This document shows, one piece after another, positions 52,347 to 60,281 of a stretch of 64,000 nt of DNA. The stretch covers positions 186,001-250,000 of the forward strand of contig NZ_CABFLY010000001.1 of assembly GCF_901875305.1 (NCBI RefSeq). Reading direction: 5' to 3'. The first letter of the stretch is position 1. Every line of letters starts with the position of its first letter. The stretch is from Rothia mucilaginosa (lineage in GTDB: Bacteria; Actinomycetota; Actinomycetes; Actinomycetales; Micrococcaceae). Under the pieces are notes generated by a model. That model had not been told where the DNA came from, ran no database searches, and saw nothing but the letters and a program-made list of their open reading frames with translations. The translations under genes were made by a program, and so were the position numbers.

Positions 52347-52438
52347 CGACACCTAAAATGAGCCGAGAAATAGCCGCCCCGGACTGAACACACTGAGCGG
52401 GTGCACGAGGCCAAGCCCTGCAGAAGAGAGGTACACAG

Positions 52439-53203
52439 ATGAACAAGAACACGCCCCAGCAGAATGTGGAGCATCCCGCCCAGCAGGCCCTAACATCGTT
52501 GGCAGAAGGCGGCGTGGAATTCGACATCCAAGCCCTGCTGCGCAGCGCCCCCGCCAGCCCCCTCAGCAAGGAGGCCGCCGTGCTGATTCTCTTCGGCGTG
52601 CTCGATAACTCGCCCTCCATCGGCGAATTTGACGGCTGCCCCGAGAACGTGGGCGCCGACCTGGACGTGCTTCTGCTCGTGCGCGCCGCAACACTGCGCG
52701 CGCACGCCGGGCAGCCCGCATTCCCCGGCGGAAAAATCGACCCCGAAGACTACGCGCTCGCCGAATCCACGGGCGAACCGGTCGCGCACATCGCCGCGCT
52801 GCGCGAGGCGGTCGAAGAAACCGGACTCGACCCCGCCGGCGTGCAGGTGCTCGGGCAGCTACGCACTCTGCCGCTACCCATCAGCGACTTCATGGTCACC
52901 CCCGTCATCGGCTGGTGGAACAGCCCCGTGCCCGTCAGTGTGGTCGACCGCAACGAATCGGCCCTCATCGCGCGGGTTCCGGTGCGCGATCTGCTGAACC
53001 CAGCCAACCGGCACACCGCCTACGTCAAACGCGGCCGCACCTCGCACCGCACCCCGGCCTTCGAGGTGCGCATGCCCGGCGGCGAGGAGTTCACGGTGTG
53101 GGGGTTTACCGCGATTCTGCTGGACCGCATCTTCGACTCGCTCGGCTGGACCGTGCCCTGGAACCGCAAGGATTTACGCCCGGCACCCGGGTACGAGCCC
53201 TAG
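52439..53203 (+). CDS. CoA pyrophosphatase-type NUDIX hydrolase
   Basis: This 254-residue protein has the NUDIX core 'AAREAVEETGLDP'-like 'ALREAVEETGLDPAGV' near residue 120, preceded by 'HAGQPAFPGGKIDPED', and the CoA-pyrophosphatase feature 'LRTLPLPISDFMVTPVIGW'. Members split CoA or other nucleotides at the pyrophosphate. AGAGAGGTACACAG precedes the ATG. It lies 92 bp behind nth on the same strand and matches the position of Rv3672c in mycobacteria. Confidence 0.88.
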   Translation: MNKNTPQQNVEHPAQQALTSLAEGGVEFDIQALLRSAPASPLSKEAAVLILFGVLDNSPSIGEFDGCPENVGADLDVLLLVRAATLRAHAGQPAFPGGKIDPEDYALAESTGEPVAHIAALREAVEETGLDPAGVQVLGQLRTLPLPISDFMVTPVIGWWNSPVPVSVVDRNESALIARVPVRDLLNPANRHTAYVKRGRTSHRTPAFEVRMPGGEEFTVWGFTAILLDRIFDSLGWTVPWNRKDLRPAPGYEP

Positions 53204-53273
53204 AACCCGCCGGGTAGTTGGCCCTCGGTCGGCCGGATTTGGCGTACCCTCGCTCGAATGAACGTGCTATAGG

Positions 53274-53303
53274 CCCGCGGCGACCCGAACGGTTCGCCGC
53301 GGG
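53274..53303. terminator. Terminator between CoA pyrophosphatase and polymerase genes
   Basis: CCCGCGGCGA and TCGCCGCGGG pair around CCCGAACGGT, followed by TTATTTA on the plus strand. The two genes converge here. Confidence 0.85.
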
Positions 53304-55334
53304 TTATTTACCTTCGGAGTAATCGTGCACGTGGTGCACCGACACGGGAAAATCCACCGGAACCCTGCCGAAAAGCAGGCGCGCCGCCTCCGCCGCACAT
53401 TCGCGCACGATGCGGGCCACGCGCTCGGCTTCTAGCTCCGGGCCGCACAGCAACAGCTCATCATGCAGAAAATAAACGATGCGGGTGCGCATGGGCATGC
53501 CGAAAATCGTCTCCGTCAGCAGGCGGGTGCGCACCGAACCCATCCAGCACAGCGCCCACTCCGCGGCGGTTCCCTGAACAATAAAGTTGCGGGTCATGCG
53601 GCCGTGAGCACGCGCGGTCGACACCGCACGCGATTCGGCCGCCGGCGAGGAACGATCCGCCACAACCTCGCGAAAACGATCGCTCACCGGCGGCGAGGTG
53701 CGCCCCAGAAAAGTCGTCACCTGGCCGCCCGCCTCCCCGATGCGTGCCGCCCGCTCCGTGAACTCCATCGCCTGCGGAAAAAGCGCCGCCACATGCGGCA
53801 ATAGTGCTCCAATCTCACCGCTACGGCCGCCGTACATGATGGCGAGCATGCCGACCTTGGCGTGGGCGCGCTCCGTCAACCCCACACCCTTAAGACGTGC
53901 TAACTCCGCGATGCCGGCGTACAGGTCGGCGCCGCGTCCGGCCGAGGCGAGCGCTTCATCCCGGCTGAGGGCCGCCAGGATACGCGGCTCAATCTGCGAG
54001 CCGTCCGTCACCGTCAGAATCTGCCCCTCGGGGGCCTGAATCGCCTGCCGAATCTCGGCGGGAAGCTGCAGAGCACCGCCGCCCGAAGCGCCCCAGCGTC
54101 CGGTGGCGGCCCCGCCCACTTCGAGGTGCGGGCGGAATGCGCCCTCAGAAACCCAGGTGTTGGACCAGGTCCAGCCGTTGGCGGTCCAGATTCGGTACAG
54201 CTTCTTATAGCGCAGAATCGGTTCGATGAGGGCCTGCCGTTTCTGCCGTTGCGAGGGCACGGCCTTCGCCCAGCTCTTGAGCTCCCAGGAGCGGGTCGAG
54301 GTCACCGAGACGCCCGCCGACTGCAGGGCGTGCAGAAGCTCCTGCGGCGAGTCGGGGTTAAGCGCGGGCATGAACAGCATGCGCTGGATCTCTTCGGCCA
54401 GCTCCTGCATCTTTTGCGGGCGTTGGCCGGGCTCGGGCCGGGGCCCCAGCAGTTCTTGCAGGTGTTCGTGGTGGGCCCTCACGTTAAAGGGGATGCCGTA
54501 GTACCCGATTTCGGCCGCGACGAGAGCACCCGCCGATTCGGCCGCCGTCAGTAGCCGTAGGCGTTCGGGATGCTTCGAGGAGCTGACGGCCCGCGCTTGG
54601 GCCAGCCATTCGCTCATGAGGGTGCGCACGACGGGGTGCTCCGGCAGAAGACGGACGGGGCCAGCCGAAAGCTGCGCCTCGAAGGGCTCGTGGGGTGCCG
54701 GCTCCAGAAAATCGGGGGTTCCCGAGGCCTGTGTGGGATTCTTGGCGGGCGTACCGGCTGAATTCGTGCTCTTCTGAGCGGTACCGCTCAGGAAATCCAC
54801 GCCGAATAGTTCCTCCTGCCCCTGAATTTGGCGGGCCACCGGCAGGTACCTCTGGGGTTCGAGCGCCTCGGTGAGTTCCGAGAGGTCCAGCTCGGGTTCA
54901 TAGCTGACGAAGTGGCTGGGATGCGTGGCCGCAGTCCGCAGAATACGCTGCACGAGCCGCAGATCGTAGCACTGGTGTACGCGCACTCCGCGCCGCAAGA
55001 GCAGGGGTGCGATGTGGCGGGTATCGGCCCAGATCCAACGTGGCGGTCGGCGATTCGAAGATTGCTCGGCCTTCCGTTCCACCTCGCGCACGTAGGCCGC
55101 CAGGTTCGCGTCGCTAACCCGGTCTGCGCGCAGAATCTGCGGAATGAAGGAGGGATCGGCCAGCTGCTCGGCGGTGGGGTCTTCGTAGTGGAAAGCTCCC
55201 CAGGACGTCACCGGGTTCTCCGTCCGGCCGCGCGCGGGTGCGCTCGCCGCGATGCGGGCGGTGACGGGTTGATGCGCGGTGCCGGTGCGGGCTGTGATGT
55301 CCGTGCCGGTGGCGGGACTGAGGAGGATGTACAT
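53304..55334 (-). CDS. Bifunctional 3'-5' exonuclease/DNA polymerase (PolA-like, no 5' nuclease domain)
   Basis: This 676-residue protein matches the actinobacterial PolA-like group that lacks the 5' nuclease domain. The N-terminal third is a degraded-looking 3'-5' exonuclease-like region ('WGAFHYEDPT', 'YDLRLVQRIL'). The polymerase part has motif A as 'DGSQIEPRILAALS', where Pol I has DYSQIELR, a motif B region with 'RAHAKVGMLAIMYGGRSGEIG', and motif C 'YFLHDELLL'. The changed residues suggest altered nucleotide selection or fidelity; this is inference. A GATAAT box ends 6 nt before the ATG. Probably a repair or translesion polymerase. Confidence 0.9.
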   Translation of the reverse strand: MYILLSPATGTDITARTGTAHQPVTARIAASAPARGRTENPVTSWGAFHYEDPTAEQLADPSFIPQILRADRVSDANLAAYVREVERKAEQSSNRRPPRWIWADTRHIAPLLLRRGVRVHQCYDLRLVQRILRTAATHPSHFVSYEPELDLSELTEALEPQRYLPVARQIQGQEELFGVDFLSGTAQKSTNSAGTPAKNPTQASGTPDFLEPAPHEPFEAQLSAGPVRLLPEHPVVRTLMSEWLAQARAVSSSKHPERLRLLTAAESAGALVAAEIGYYGIPFNVRAHHEHLQELLGPRPEPGQRPQKMQELAEEIQRMLFMPALNPDSPQELLHALQSAGVSVTSTRSWELKSWAKAVPSQRQKRQALIEPILRYKKLYRIWTANGWTWSNTWVSEGAFRPHLEVGGAATGRWGASGGGALQLPAEIRQAIQAPEGQILTVTDGSQIEPRILAALSRDEALASAGRGADLYAGIAELARLKGVGLTERAHAKVGMLAIMYGGRSGEIGALLPHVAALFPQAMEFTERAARIGEAGGQVTTFLGRTSPPVSDRFREVVADRSSPAAESRAVSTARAHGRMTRNFIVQGTAAEWALCWMGSVRTRLLTETIFGMPMRTRIVYFLHDELLLCGPELEAERVARIVRECAAEAARLLFGRVPVDFPVSVHHVHDYSEGK

Positions 55335-55340
55335 AGTTCC

Positions 55341-55346
55341 ATTATC
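55341..55346 (-). promoter_or_regulatory. -10 box, candidate leaderless promoter of the PolA-like gene
   Basis: GATAAT on the minus strand ends 6 nt before the ATG. Confidence 0.45.
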
Positions 55347-55385
55347 AGTGACGACCGGGTGCGGGCCGTGATGGGGCGTTGAGCC

Positions 55386-55394
55386 TGTGGATAG
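55386..55394 (-). promoter_or_regulatory. DnaA-box-like site (CTATCCACA)
   Basis: TGTGGATAG on the plus strand is CTATCCACA on the minus strand, one base off the TTATCCACA DnaA box. Confidence 0.45.
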
Positions 55395-55417
55395 TAGGAG
55401 TGGCTGGGGGCTCGTGC

Positions 55418-55471
55418 GAGACGGAGGTGCTGGGCGAGACGGAGGTGCTGGGCGAGACGGAGGTGCTGGGC
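55418..55471 (+). repeat. 18-bp tandem repeat, three copies
   Basis: GAGACGGAGGTGCTGGGC is repeated three times without change between the polymerase and tadA genes. Confidence 0.95.
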
Positions 55472-55583
55472 GGGGCTGGGCAGGTCTTGAAGCGGGTGAG
55501 TCTTGGGTCGTTGCCGGTTTTTATGTTTCGTCATAAAACTGCTGGAACGGGGGCTGAGCGGCTGAAAAGAGATAAAAACGCCC

Positions 55584-55592
55584 TGTGGATAA
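55584..55592 (-). promoter_or_regulatory. Perfect DnaA box (minus strand)
   Basis: TGTGGATAA is the reverse complement of TTATCCACA. It is one arm of an 11-bp perfect inverted repeat (CTGTGGATAAC...GTTATCCACAG, 55583-55627). Confidence 0.7.
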
Positions 55593-55617
55593 CGGATTTT
55601 GTGGGTTTATGCCGAAG

Positions 55618-55626
55618 TTATCCACA
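55618..55626 (+). promoter_or_regulatory. Perfect DnaA box (plus strand)
   Basis: TTATCCACA, 51 bp upstream of the tadA start and 25 bp from the inverted copy at 55584-55592. Confidence 0.7.
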
Positions 55627-55656
55627 GAATGATTGTTCTATATTTTGGGGCTCTCC

Positions 55657-55669
55657 TCACATGATGTGA
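55657..55669. promoter_or_regulatory. Palindrome overlapping the tadA leader
   Basis: TCACATGATGTGA is a perfect palindrome around a central G, ending 7 nt before the tadA ATG. It could hide the ribosome binding site or bind a regulator. Confidence 0.35.
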
Positions 55670-55676
55670 TGAGGCC

Positions 55677-57230
55677 ATGAAGACCACCAACCAGCCGCAG
55701 AACCCCCAGGCTATCCTTACGCCGCCTATAGCGGTATCTCCCGGGGCGAGTTCCTCTGTCCCCGCGCTGATTATTCCCGAAGACTATCGCGCCCGCGCCG
55801 TCGCCGTGCAGGCAAGGGAACGCATCCTGCGTTCTCCGAAATTAAGCGCCCTCGCGCTCGATGGGGCCGCAACTTTTGACAGGCGCTCCTTCATACAACC
55901 CTTCTCTGAGTCGCCGTTGCGGCCCTTCCTCGAGGAAGTCGTGGAGGAGGTTATCACTGAGGTAGACGGAGCCCCGCCGCCCGGCACATTCACGAGCGCG
56001 CCCCGGGGAATTCCGGGAATCCTGTCCCGCTTCATGCCCCGGGCTCTCTCACGTCCCCTCTCTCTGCGGAGAACGCCGGGGAAGCTACCGGGTACTCTCA
56101 CAGCACATCCCTCTGGTCTGCGTGCCGCCGAACGGGGTGCTGCCCCGTGGAGCTACCCCAGCGTCGAACACGTACCCGTCGACCGGGAGCTCGCCCTGCG
56201 CTACCTGGGCTCTGAGCTCTACGGATTCGGCGCACTCGACCTGCTCCTCGAAGCCGGAGAAAACCACGGTGCCGCCATCACCGATATCTACGTGAACTCG
56301 CCCTGCGATATTTGGGTGGGTATCGGCGGTGAGGTTCGCCCTGTCGCCCTGAGCCTCGGCAACGAGCAACGGGTGCGTGCCCTGGCCGAGCGCCTCATTC
56401 GCCGCCGCGGTGGGCAGCTGGACACCGCGCATCCGGCGACCGATGTCAGCGACGAGCTGGGTCGGCGCATCCATGCCATCATTCCGCCCCTGAGCGAGCG
56501 CACCCGCCTGTCCATCCGATTGCCGGCAAAGGAGCGCCCCAGCCTAAATCACCTCGTCAGCGCTGGATTGTGTGATTCGGCAACCGCCGACTATCTGCGC
56601 CACATGGTGGCTGAACGCCGCGGATTCGTTATCAGCGGCGGTACGGGAACCGGCAAGACAACCCTCCTCAACGCCCTGCTGGGGCTGTGCGAACCGGCCG
56701 AGCGCGTCGTCATTCTGGAGGACACCCCGGAGCTCGCCCCCGAACACGAGCAGGTCGTGGCTCTCAGAACCCGAGCTGCTAACTCAGAAGGTGCGGGTGC
56801 TATTGGCTTGGGCGAACTCATTGTGCAGGCCCTGCGCATGGGTCCGGATCGCCTGGTGGTGGGGGAGTGCCGCGGGGCGGAGGTGGTGCATCTGCTGACC
56901 GCCATGAACACCGGCCACCGCGGTGCGGGAACCACACTGCACGCCAATAGCGCCGAGGCGGTACCTCGCCGACTGATTGCTCTGGGTGCGCTCGCGGGCC
57001 TGGATTATAGAACGGTCGCTCTGCATACGGTGACGGCTTTTGAACGCATTATCCATCTCGAGCAGAAGGGCGGTCGCCGCCGCATCGAGGGCGTGTATAG
57101 CCTGCACGTCGAGGGGACCGAAGAGCAGCTGCGGGTGCGGAGGGTTCCCATCAACTCGGCACCCGATCGAGGGGCAACCCTCTCCCCGCTCGCCGAAAAC
57201 AGAGGAACCTGGGATAGGGGGAAGGTATGA
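55677..57230 (+). CDS. tadA: TadA/CpaF family secretion ATPase
   Basis: This 517-residue protein carries the CpaF pattern: 'DIYVNSPCDIWVGIGGEVRPV' near residue 205, Walker A 'GGTGTGKTTLLNALL' near 320, Asp box 'VILEDTPELAPEH' near 345 and 'TGHRGAGTTLHANS' near 415. Type II secretion ATPases of this kind drive assembly of Flp pili. The N-terminal 140 residues are Pro/Arg-rich and not conserved in the family. The GATGAGG before the ATG is a weak ribosome binding site. Its stop overlaps the next start (ATGA). Confidence 0.94.
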   Translation: MKTTNQPQNPQAILTPPIAVSPGASSSVPALIIPEDYRARAVAVQARERILRSPKLSALALDGAATFDRRSFIQPFSESPLRPFLEEVVEEVITEVDGAPPPGTFTSAPRGIPGILSRFMPRALSRPLSLRRTPGKLPGTLTAHPSGLRAAERGAAPWSYPSVEHVPVDRELALRYLGSELYGFGALDLLLEAGENHGAAITDIYVNSPCDIWVGIGGEVRPVALSLGNEQRVRALAERLIRRRGGQLDTAHPATDVSDELGRRIHAIIPPLSERTRLSIRLPAKERPSLNHLVSAGLCDSATADYLRHMVAERRGFVISGGTGTGKTTLLNALLGLCEPAERVVILEDTPELAPEHEQVVALRTRAANSEGAGAIGLGELIVQALRMGPDRLVVGECRGAEVVHLLTAMNTGHRGAGTTLHANSAEAVPRRLIALGALAGLDYRTVALHTVTAFERIIHLEQKGGRRRIEGVYSLHVEGTEEQLRVRRVPINSAPDRGATLSPLAENRGTWDRGKV

Positions 57231-58426
57231 GAGCTGCACGAACCCCCGTGCTGAACCTGCGGGAGCGTTGGGAGAATCGCCGTTCCGGCGCGGCGGATGC
57301 CGACGAGATGCGCGTCTGGCCGCTCGTGTTGCGTTCCCTGGCCTTAAACCTGCAATCCGGAATGAGCCTGAATGAGGCGGTGCAATCGCTCTCATACCCC
57401 GAGGAATACGAACGGACCAGCGAGGACATCCGCCGGTTTATGCGGGCTCTGGAGACCACCGCGGCCTGGGGATTATCACCGCATTTAGCCTGCCAACAGG
57501 CTCTTGATGAAGGGGAACACCGCCTGCAACCCCATAGTCGGGAACGCATGCGTGACCTGTCCCTCAGCCTGCGCATGAGCGAAAATGCCGGAGCGCCTCT
57601 AGCCACCAGCCTGGAGCGGGCCGCCGAGCACGCCGAGGAACGTATTGATGCGTTCCTGGGGCGGCAGAGCGCGCTGGCAGCTCCCAGCGCTACCGGCCGA
57701 ATCCTCTCGTGGCTACCGCTCATCGGACTGGGGCTGGGAATGTTGATGGGTAGCGACCCGCTGGGCGTGCTCACCGGCTCGGTGGCCGGTGCCCTCGCGG
57801 GCTTGCTCGGACTCGCCCTGGCCTTGATGGGGCGAAGATGGACGGCTCGGCTGGTGCGGCGGGCTGAGGAAGAAAGCGAGGGTAGAGGTTTCCCGACTGG
57901 TCAACCCGTCCGACTCGGTGGGCACCTTGCACGGGAACCGACCGGGCCCAGGGCTCGGCGCCGTGGCTCCAGATCCGTGAAACGTGCGGAAGCCTGCGCC
58001 CCGCCCGGAGCGGACACGGCTCTCATGCTGGAACTGCTTGCCGCACAGCTGCGGGCCGGGCTCTCGCCCCTCGCGGCCCTGATGGCTCTCGCTGAGGCCC
58101 TGAACAGCGGGCACCTGCGGCAGATATGCCGCCGCCTACAGGTGGGAGCCACCTGGGAAGTAGCCTGGGCCGGAACCGCCTCGGGGAGTTGGGGCCAGCT
58201 GAGGGATGCACTTGCCCCGGCCTACACCGCCGGTAGCCCGAGTGCACCTCTGCTCCGAGCCCTCGCCGATGCGCAACGCCTGAGTGAGCGTCGCGCCGCT
58301 GAGCGGGCTGCGGGCAAGCTCTCGGTAGCCCTGGTGGTGCCCCTCGGGCTCTGCTCCCTACCGGCATTCATCTGTCTGGGCATTGTGCCCATCCTCATTT
58401 CGCTCCTGCCGACCCTCACCGGGTAG
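57227..58426 (+). CDS. TadB-TadC fusion (type II secretion system F family, two domains)
   Basis: This 399-residue protein contains two T2SSF modules in one chain. The first (about 30-215) has a helical part ('RSLALNLQSGMSLNEAVQSL', 'LSLSLRMSENAGAPLATSL') and two or three helices ('ILSWLPLIGLGLGMLMG'), as at the end of TadB. The second (about 265-399) has 'LMLELLAAQLRAGLSPLAALMALAEAL' and 'GKLSVALVVPLGLCSLPAFICLGIVPILISLLP', as in TadC. A basic Arg-rich linker joins them. TadB and TadC are usually separate inner-membrane platform proteins. Total length is about two-thirds of a TadB plus a TadC, so the TadB module has lost N-terminal helices. Confidence 0.82.
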   Translation: MRAARTPVLNLRERWENRRSGAADADEMRVWPLVLRSLALNLQSGMSLNEAVQSLSYPEEYERTSEDIRRFMRALETTAAWGLSPHLACQQALDEGEHRLQPHSRERMRDLSLSLRMSENAGAPLATSLERAAEHAEERIDAFLGRQSALAAPSATGRILSWLPLIGLGLGMLMGSDPLGVLTGSVAGALAGLLGLALALMGRRWTARLVRRAEEESEGRGFPTGQPVRLGGHLAREPTGPRARRRGSRSVKRAEACAPPGADTALMLELLAAQLRAGLSPLAALMALAEALNSGHLRQICRRLQVGATWEVAWAGTASGSWGQLRDALAPAYTAGSPSAPLLRALADAQRLSERRAAERAAGKLSVALVVPLGLCSLPAFICLGIVPILISLLPTLTG

Positions 58427-58518
58427 GCATCGCGGGAACAACCCCGTACCCTCACGCCCGACGCTGAACGAACCGCTCGGCGTGTACCCCAATAAAACAT
58501 TGTGAGAAAGGAAGACCA

Positions 58519-59232
58519 ATGACGAATATCCTGACCCCCACCTGCTCCACCCCCGCCCCCATCTTCTCCGAAGGCCGTGGGGAGGATGAAGCAAACCGCT
58601 ACGAAGCGGAGGCAGCCCAGACCATTCTCGGGCCCGTGCCGCTCTCGGTTGCCATTGCCACGACCCTCAAACAATTGCGCGAGGAATGTGCGGATCTCTT
58701 CGACGGAGAGGAATTGCCCGATGCAAAGGCGCCCAAGTTTACTCTGCCCGACGCCTCGGGTGAGGCTCCGATGGGGCTCCCGAGGGAGCTGGCTCAGAGT
58801 GAAGAGCGTGCCTTGAGTATTGCTCGTGCCCTGGCCGAAGGATGCACATTGGACACTTGCGGCCCCACCTGCTGCGCGCTGGGGTGTGCGCTGAATGAGG
58901 AGGAAGAAGAGGGCGGCGCGTTCGCTACGGGAGATGGGGCTGTGGCCGCCGATTTGACCGCCTGCAACGGGCTCCAGCGCGGGGACGAACCGATTGAGTC
59001 ATTCGCTGATTCCGGGGCATCGGAAAGCGATGCGCATGAAGCTGAGTGCTACGCCCCTGCCGGTGATGCGGAGGAGGGCGCGTCCACCGCAGAGTATGGA
59101 ATCGTTATGCTCGCGGCGGTCGGCTTTGCGGGTCTGCTGGTGGTCATCCTCAAATCGGATGAGGTGCGTTCCATGCTTGTTGATATCGTGCGTAACGCCC
59201 TCTCGATTGCGGGAAATACGGGCTTGCTCTAG
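58519..59232 (+). CDS. Flp/DUF4244-like pilin with a ~190-residue N-terminal extension
   Basis: This 237-residue protein starts with GAAAGGAAGACCA at good spacing before the ATG. The last 47 residues are a Flp-type pilin (DUF4244): 'EEGASTAEYGIVMLAAVGFAGLLVVIL' with the Glu after the putative cleavage site (after Gly in 'EEGA'), then 'VRSMLVDIVRNALS'. Ordinary pilins have short leaders. Here about 190 residues precede the cleavage site: acidic, Glu/Asp-rich, with a Cys cluster ('CTLDTCGPTCC') near residue 114. No known domain is seen. It lies between TadBC and TadE, where the pilin is expected. Whether the N-terminus is cleaved or kept is unknown. Confidence 0.78.
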   Translation: MTNILTPTCSTPAPIFSEGRGEDEANRYEAEAAQTILGPVPLSVAIATTLKQLREECADLFDGEELPDAKAPKFTLPDASGEAPMGLPRELAQSEERALSIARALAEGCTLDTCGPTCCALGCALNEEEEEGGAFATGDGAVAADLTACNGLQRGDEPIESFADSGASESDAHEAECYAPAGDAEEGASTAEYGIVMLAAVGFAGLLVVILKSDEVRSMLVDIVRNALSIAGNTGLL

Positions 59233-59311
59233 GGCGGCTAAAGGTTGAGATGAATCCGGTTCTGCTTTGTGGGAACCCGTGGAAATTCAACCCAGAGAGG
59301 ATGAATAAAGA

Positions 59312-59779
59312 ATGACCATTCGTGTCATTTTAGGTGCCGTTGTGGGTGGGTCTCGACGCTCCAATCTTCAGCCCGAGGAGCTGGGGGCCGTAACCGCCGA
59401 GTTTGCGGTGGCCCTGCCCGCCGTGACCGCGGTGCTCGCCCTCTGCCTGGGTGCGGCCTCCACCGGCGTCGCACAGGTGAAGCTGGAAGAATCGGCCCGG
59501 GCGGCGGCCCGTGCAGCCGCCCGGGGTGACTCGGAGGCCGAGATTCGTGCGGTCGTCAAACGTATAGACCCGGTGCAGAGCGTGCAAGTGAACGCTACAA
59601 ACGGGGAGTCAGCTGAGGGACCGCAGGTGCAGGTCGTGGTAACCCGCCCCGCTCCCGGTGTTATCGGCTCCACGACGGGATGGACCCTTAGAGCTGAGGC
59701 TCACGCCCGACAGGAAGGAGGCGTCGATGAAACGGAAGAACTGGGAGCGCATCGGGCCGATTCTGGTGGACCCGGCTAG
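59312..59779 (+). CDS. TadE-family minor pilin-like protein
   Basis: This 155-residue protein carries 'ELGAVTAEFAVALPAVTAVLALCLGAASTG' near residue 27-50, the TadE helix with the pseudopilin-like Glu, followed by 'ARAAARAAARGDSEAEI'. The rest is a beta-rich extracytoplasmic domain ('VQVVVTRPAPGVIG'). TadE-like proteins are minor pilins needed for Flp pilus assembly. The end is Gly/Asp/Glu-rich and overlaps the next gene by 53 nt in another frame. Confidence 0.82.
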   Translation: MTIRVILGAVVGGSRRSNLQPEELGAVTAEFAVALPAVTAVLALCLGAASTGVAQVKLEESARAAARAAARGDSEAEIRAVVKRIDPVQSVQVNATNGESAEGPQVQVVVTRPAPGVIGSTTGWTLRAEAHARQEGGVDETEELGAHRADSGGPG

Positions 59780-60239
59780 GGTGGGTAATCCAGTATCCGC
59801 GGGGTCCCGGGAGGAGGGCAGCGGTACCGTTCTCGCGCTGGGCATCGTGGCCATTCTGCTGCTCATGACGGTGACGGTGGCCGGACTCATCGGGGTGGTT
59901 TCCGCCAACCGGCGAGCCTCCTCCGCGGCCGACCTCAGCGCGCTGGCCGCGGCGGACGCCTACCGAGGCCTTGCCCCCGGGGACCCCTGCAAGGTGGCCG
60001 AAGAATGGGCCGTCAGGAATGGTGCCCGGCTGGAGGCCTGCACCTTCCCGAATCGACCCGAGACTGTGGAGGTGACGGTCGCCGTGCCAGTCAGTGGCCC
60101 GATGAGCGCGCTGGGTCCGGCGAGAGTGCGAGCCCGGGCCGGGGCCGCGCATCCGCTGGGGGAGCACGCTCCGGAAGTCCCCGAGGCCGAAGACCCTCCC
60201 GAGGAGATACCGGTGGAGGAAGCGCCTCCGGCGGATTGA
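59727..60239 (+). CDS. Rv3654c-like TadE/secretion-neighbourhood protein
   Basis: The ATG at 59727 has AGGAAGGAGG upstream, inside the end of the TadE gene. This 170-residue protein has one membrane segment near residues 35-60 ('GSGTVLALGIVAILLLMTVTVAGLIG') followed by 'RRASSAADLSALAAADAY', the pattern of the Rv3654c family found at the end of actinobacterial tad operons beside a DEAD/DEAH helicase. The last 30 residues are very acidic and Pro-rich. Function not established; the segment after the helix resembles TadE/TadG-like pilins. Confidence 0.85.
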   Translation: MKRKNWERIGPILVDPARVGNPVSAGSREEGSGTVLALGIVAILLLMTVTVAGLIGVVSANRRASSAADLSALAAADAYRGLAPGDPCKVAEEWAVRNGARLEACTFPNRPETVEVTVAVPVSGPMSALGPARVRARAGAAHPLGEHAPEVPEAEDPPEEIPVEEAPPAD

Positions 60240-60281
60240 GCTTCGGAGGTATAGCCTCCGACGGCTTCTAGACCTCGACGG

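Larger units (their letters stand above)
55335..55676. other. Divergent region between polymerase and tad locus
   Basis: 340 bp. Short open frames cross it but look spurious, because a DNA repeat explains most of their sequence. It holds an 18-bp tandem repeat, three DnaA-box-like sites and a palindrome before tadA. The part after 55560 is A/T-rich. Confidence 0.6.

Noticed and set aside
53244..53262. TACCCT box followed by a four-codon ATG frame
   Set aside because: It fits the leaderless pattern but the frame stops after four codons; most likely a chance match.
55208..55534. Minus-strand frame overlapping the polymerase start and the repeats
   Set aside because: Mostly repeat-encoded LRLAQH sequence and overlaps the real gene.
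55379..55669. Small plus-strand frame across the 18-bp repeats
   Set aside because: Much of the protein is the repeat translated; no ribosome binding site or family, and DnaA-box-like sites lie inside it.
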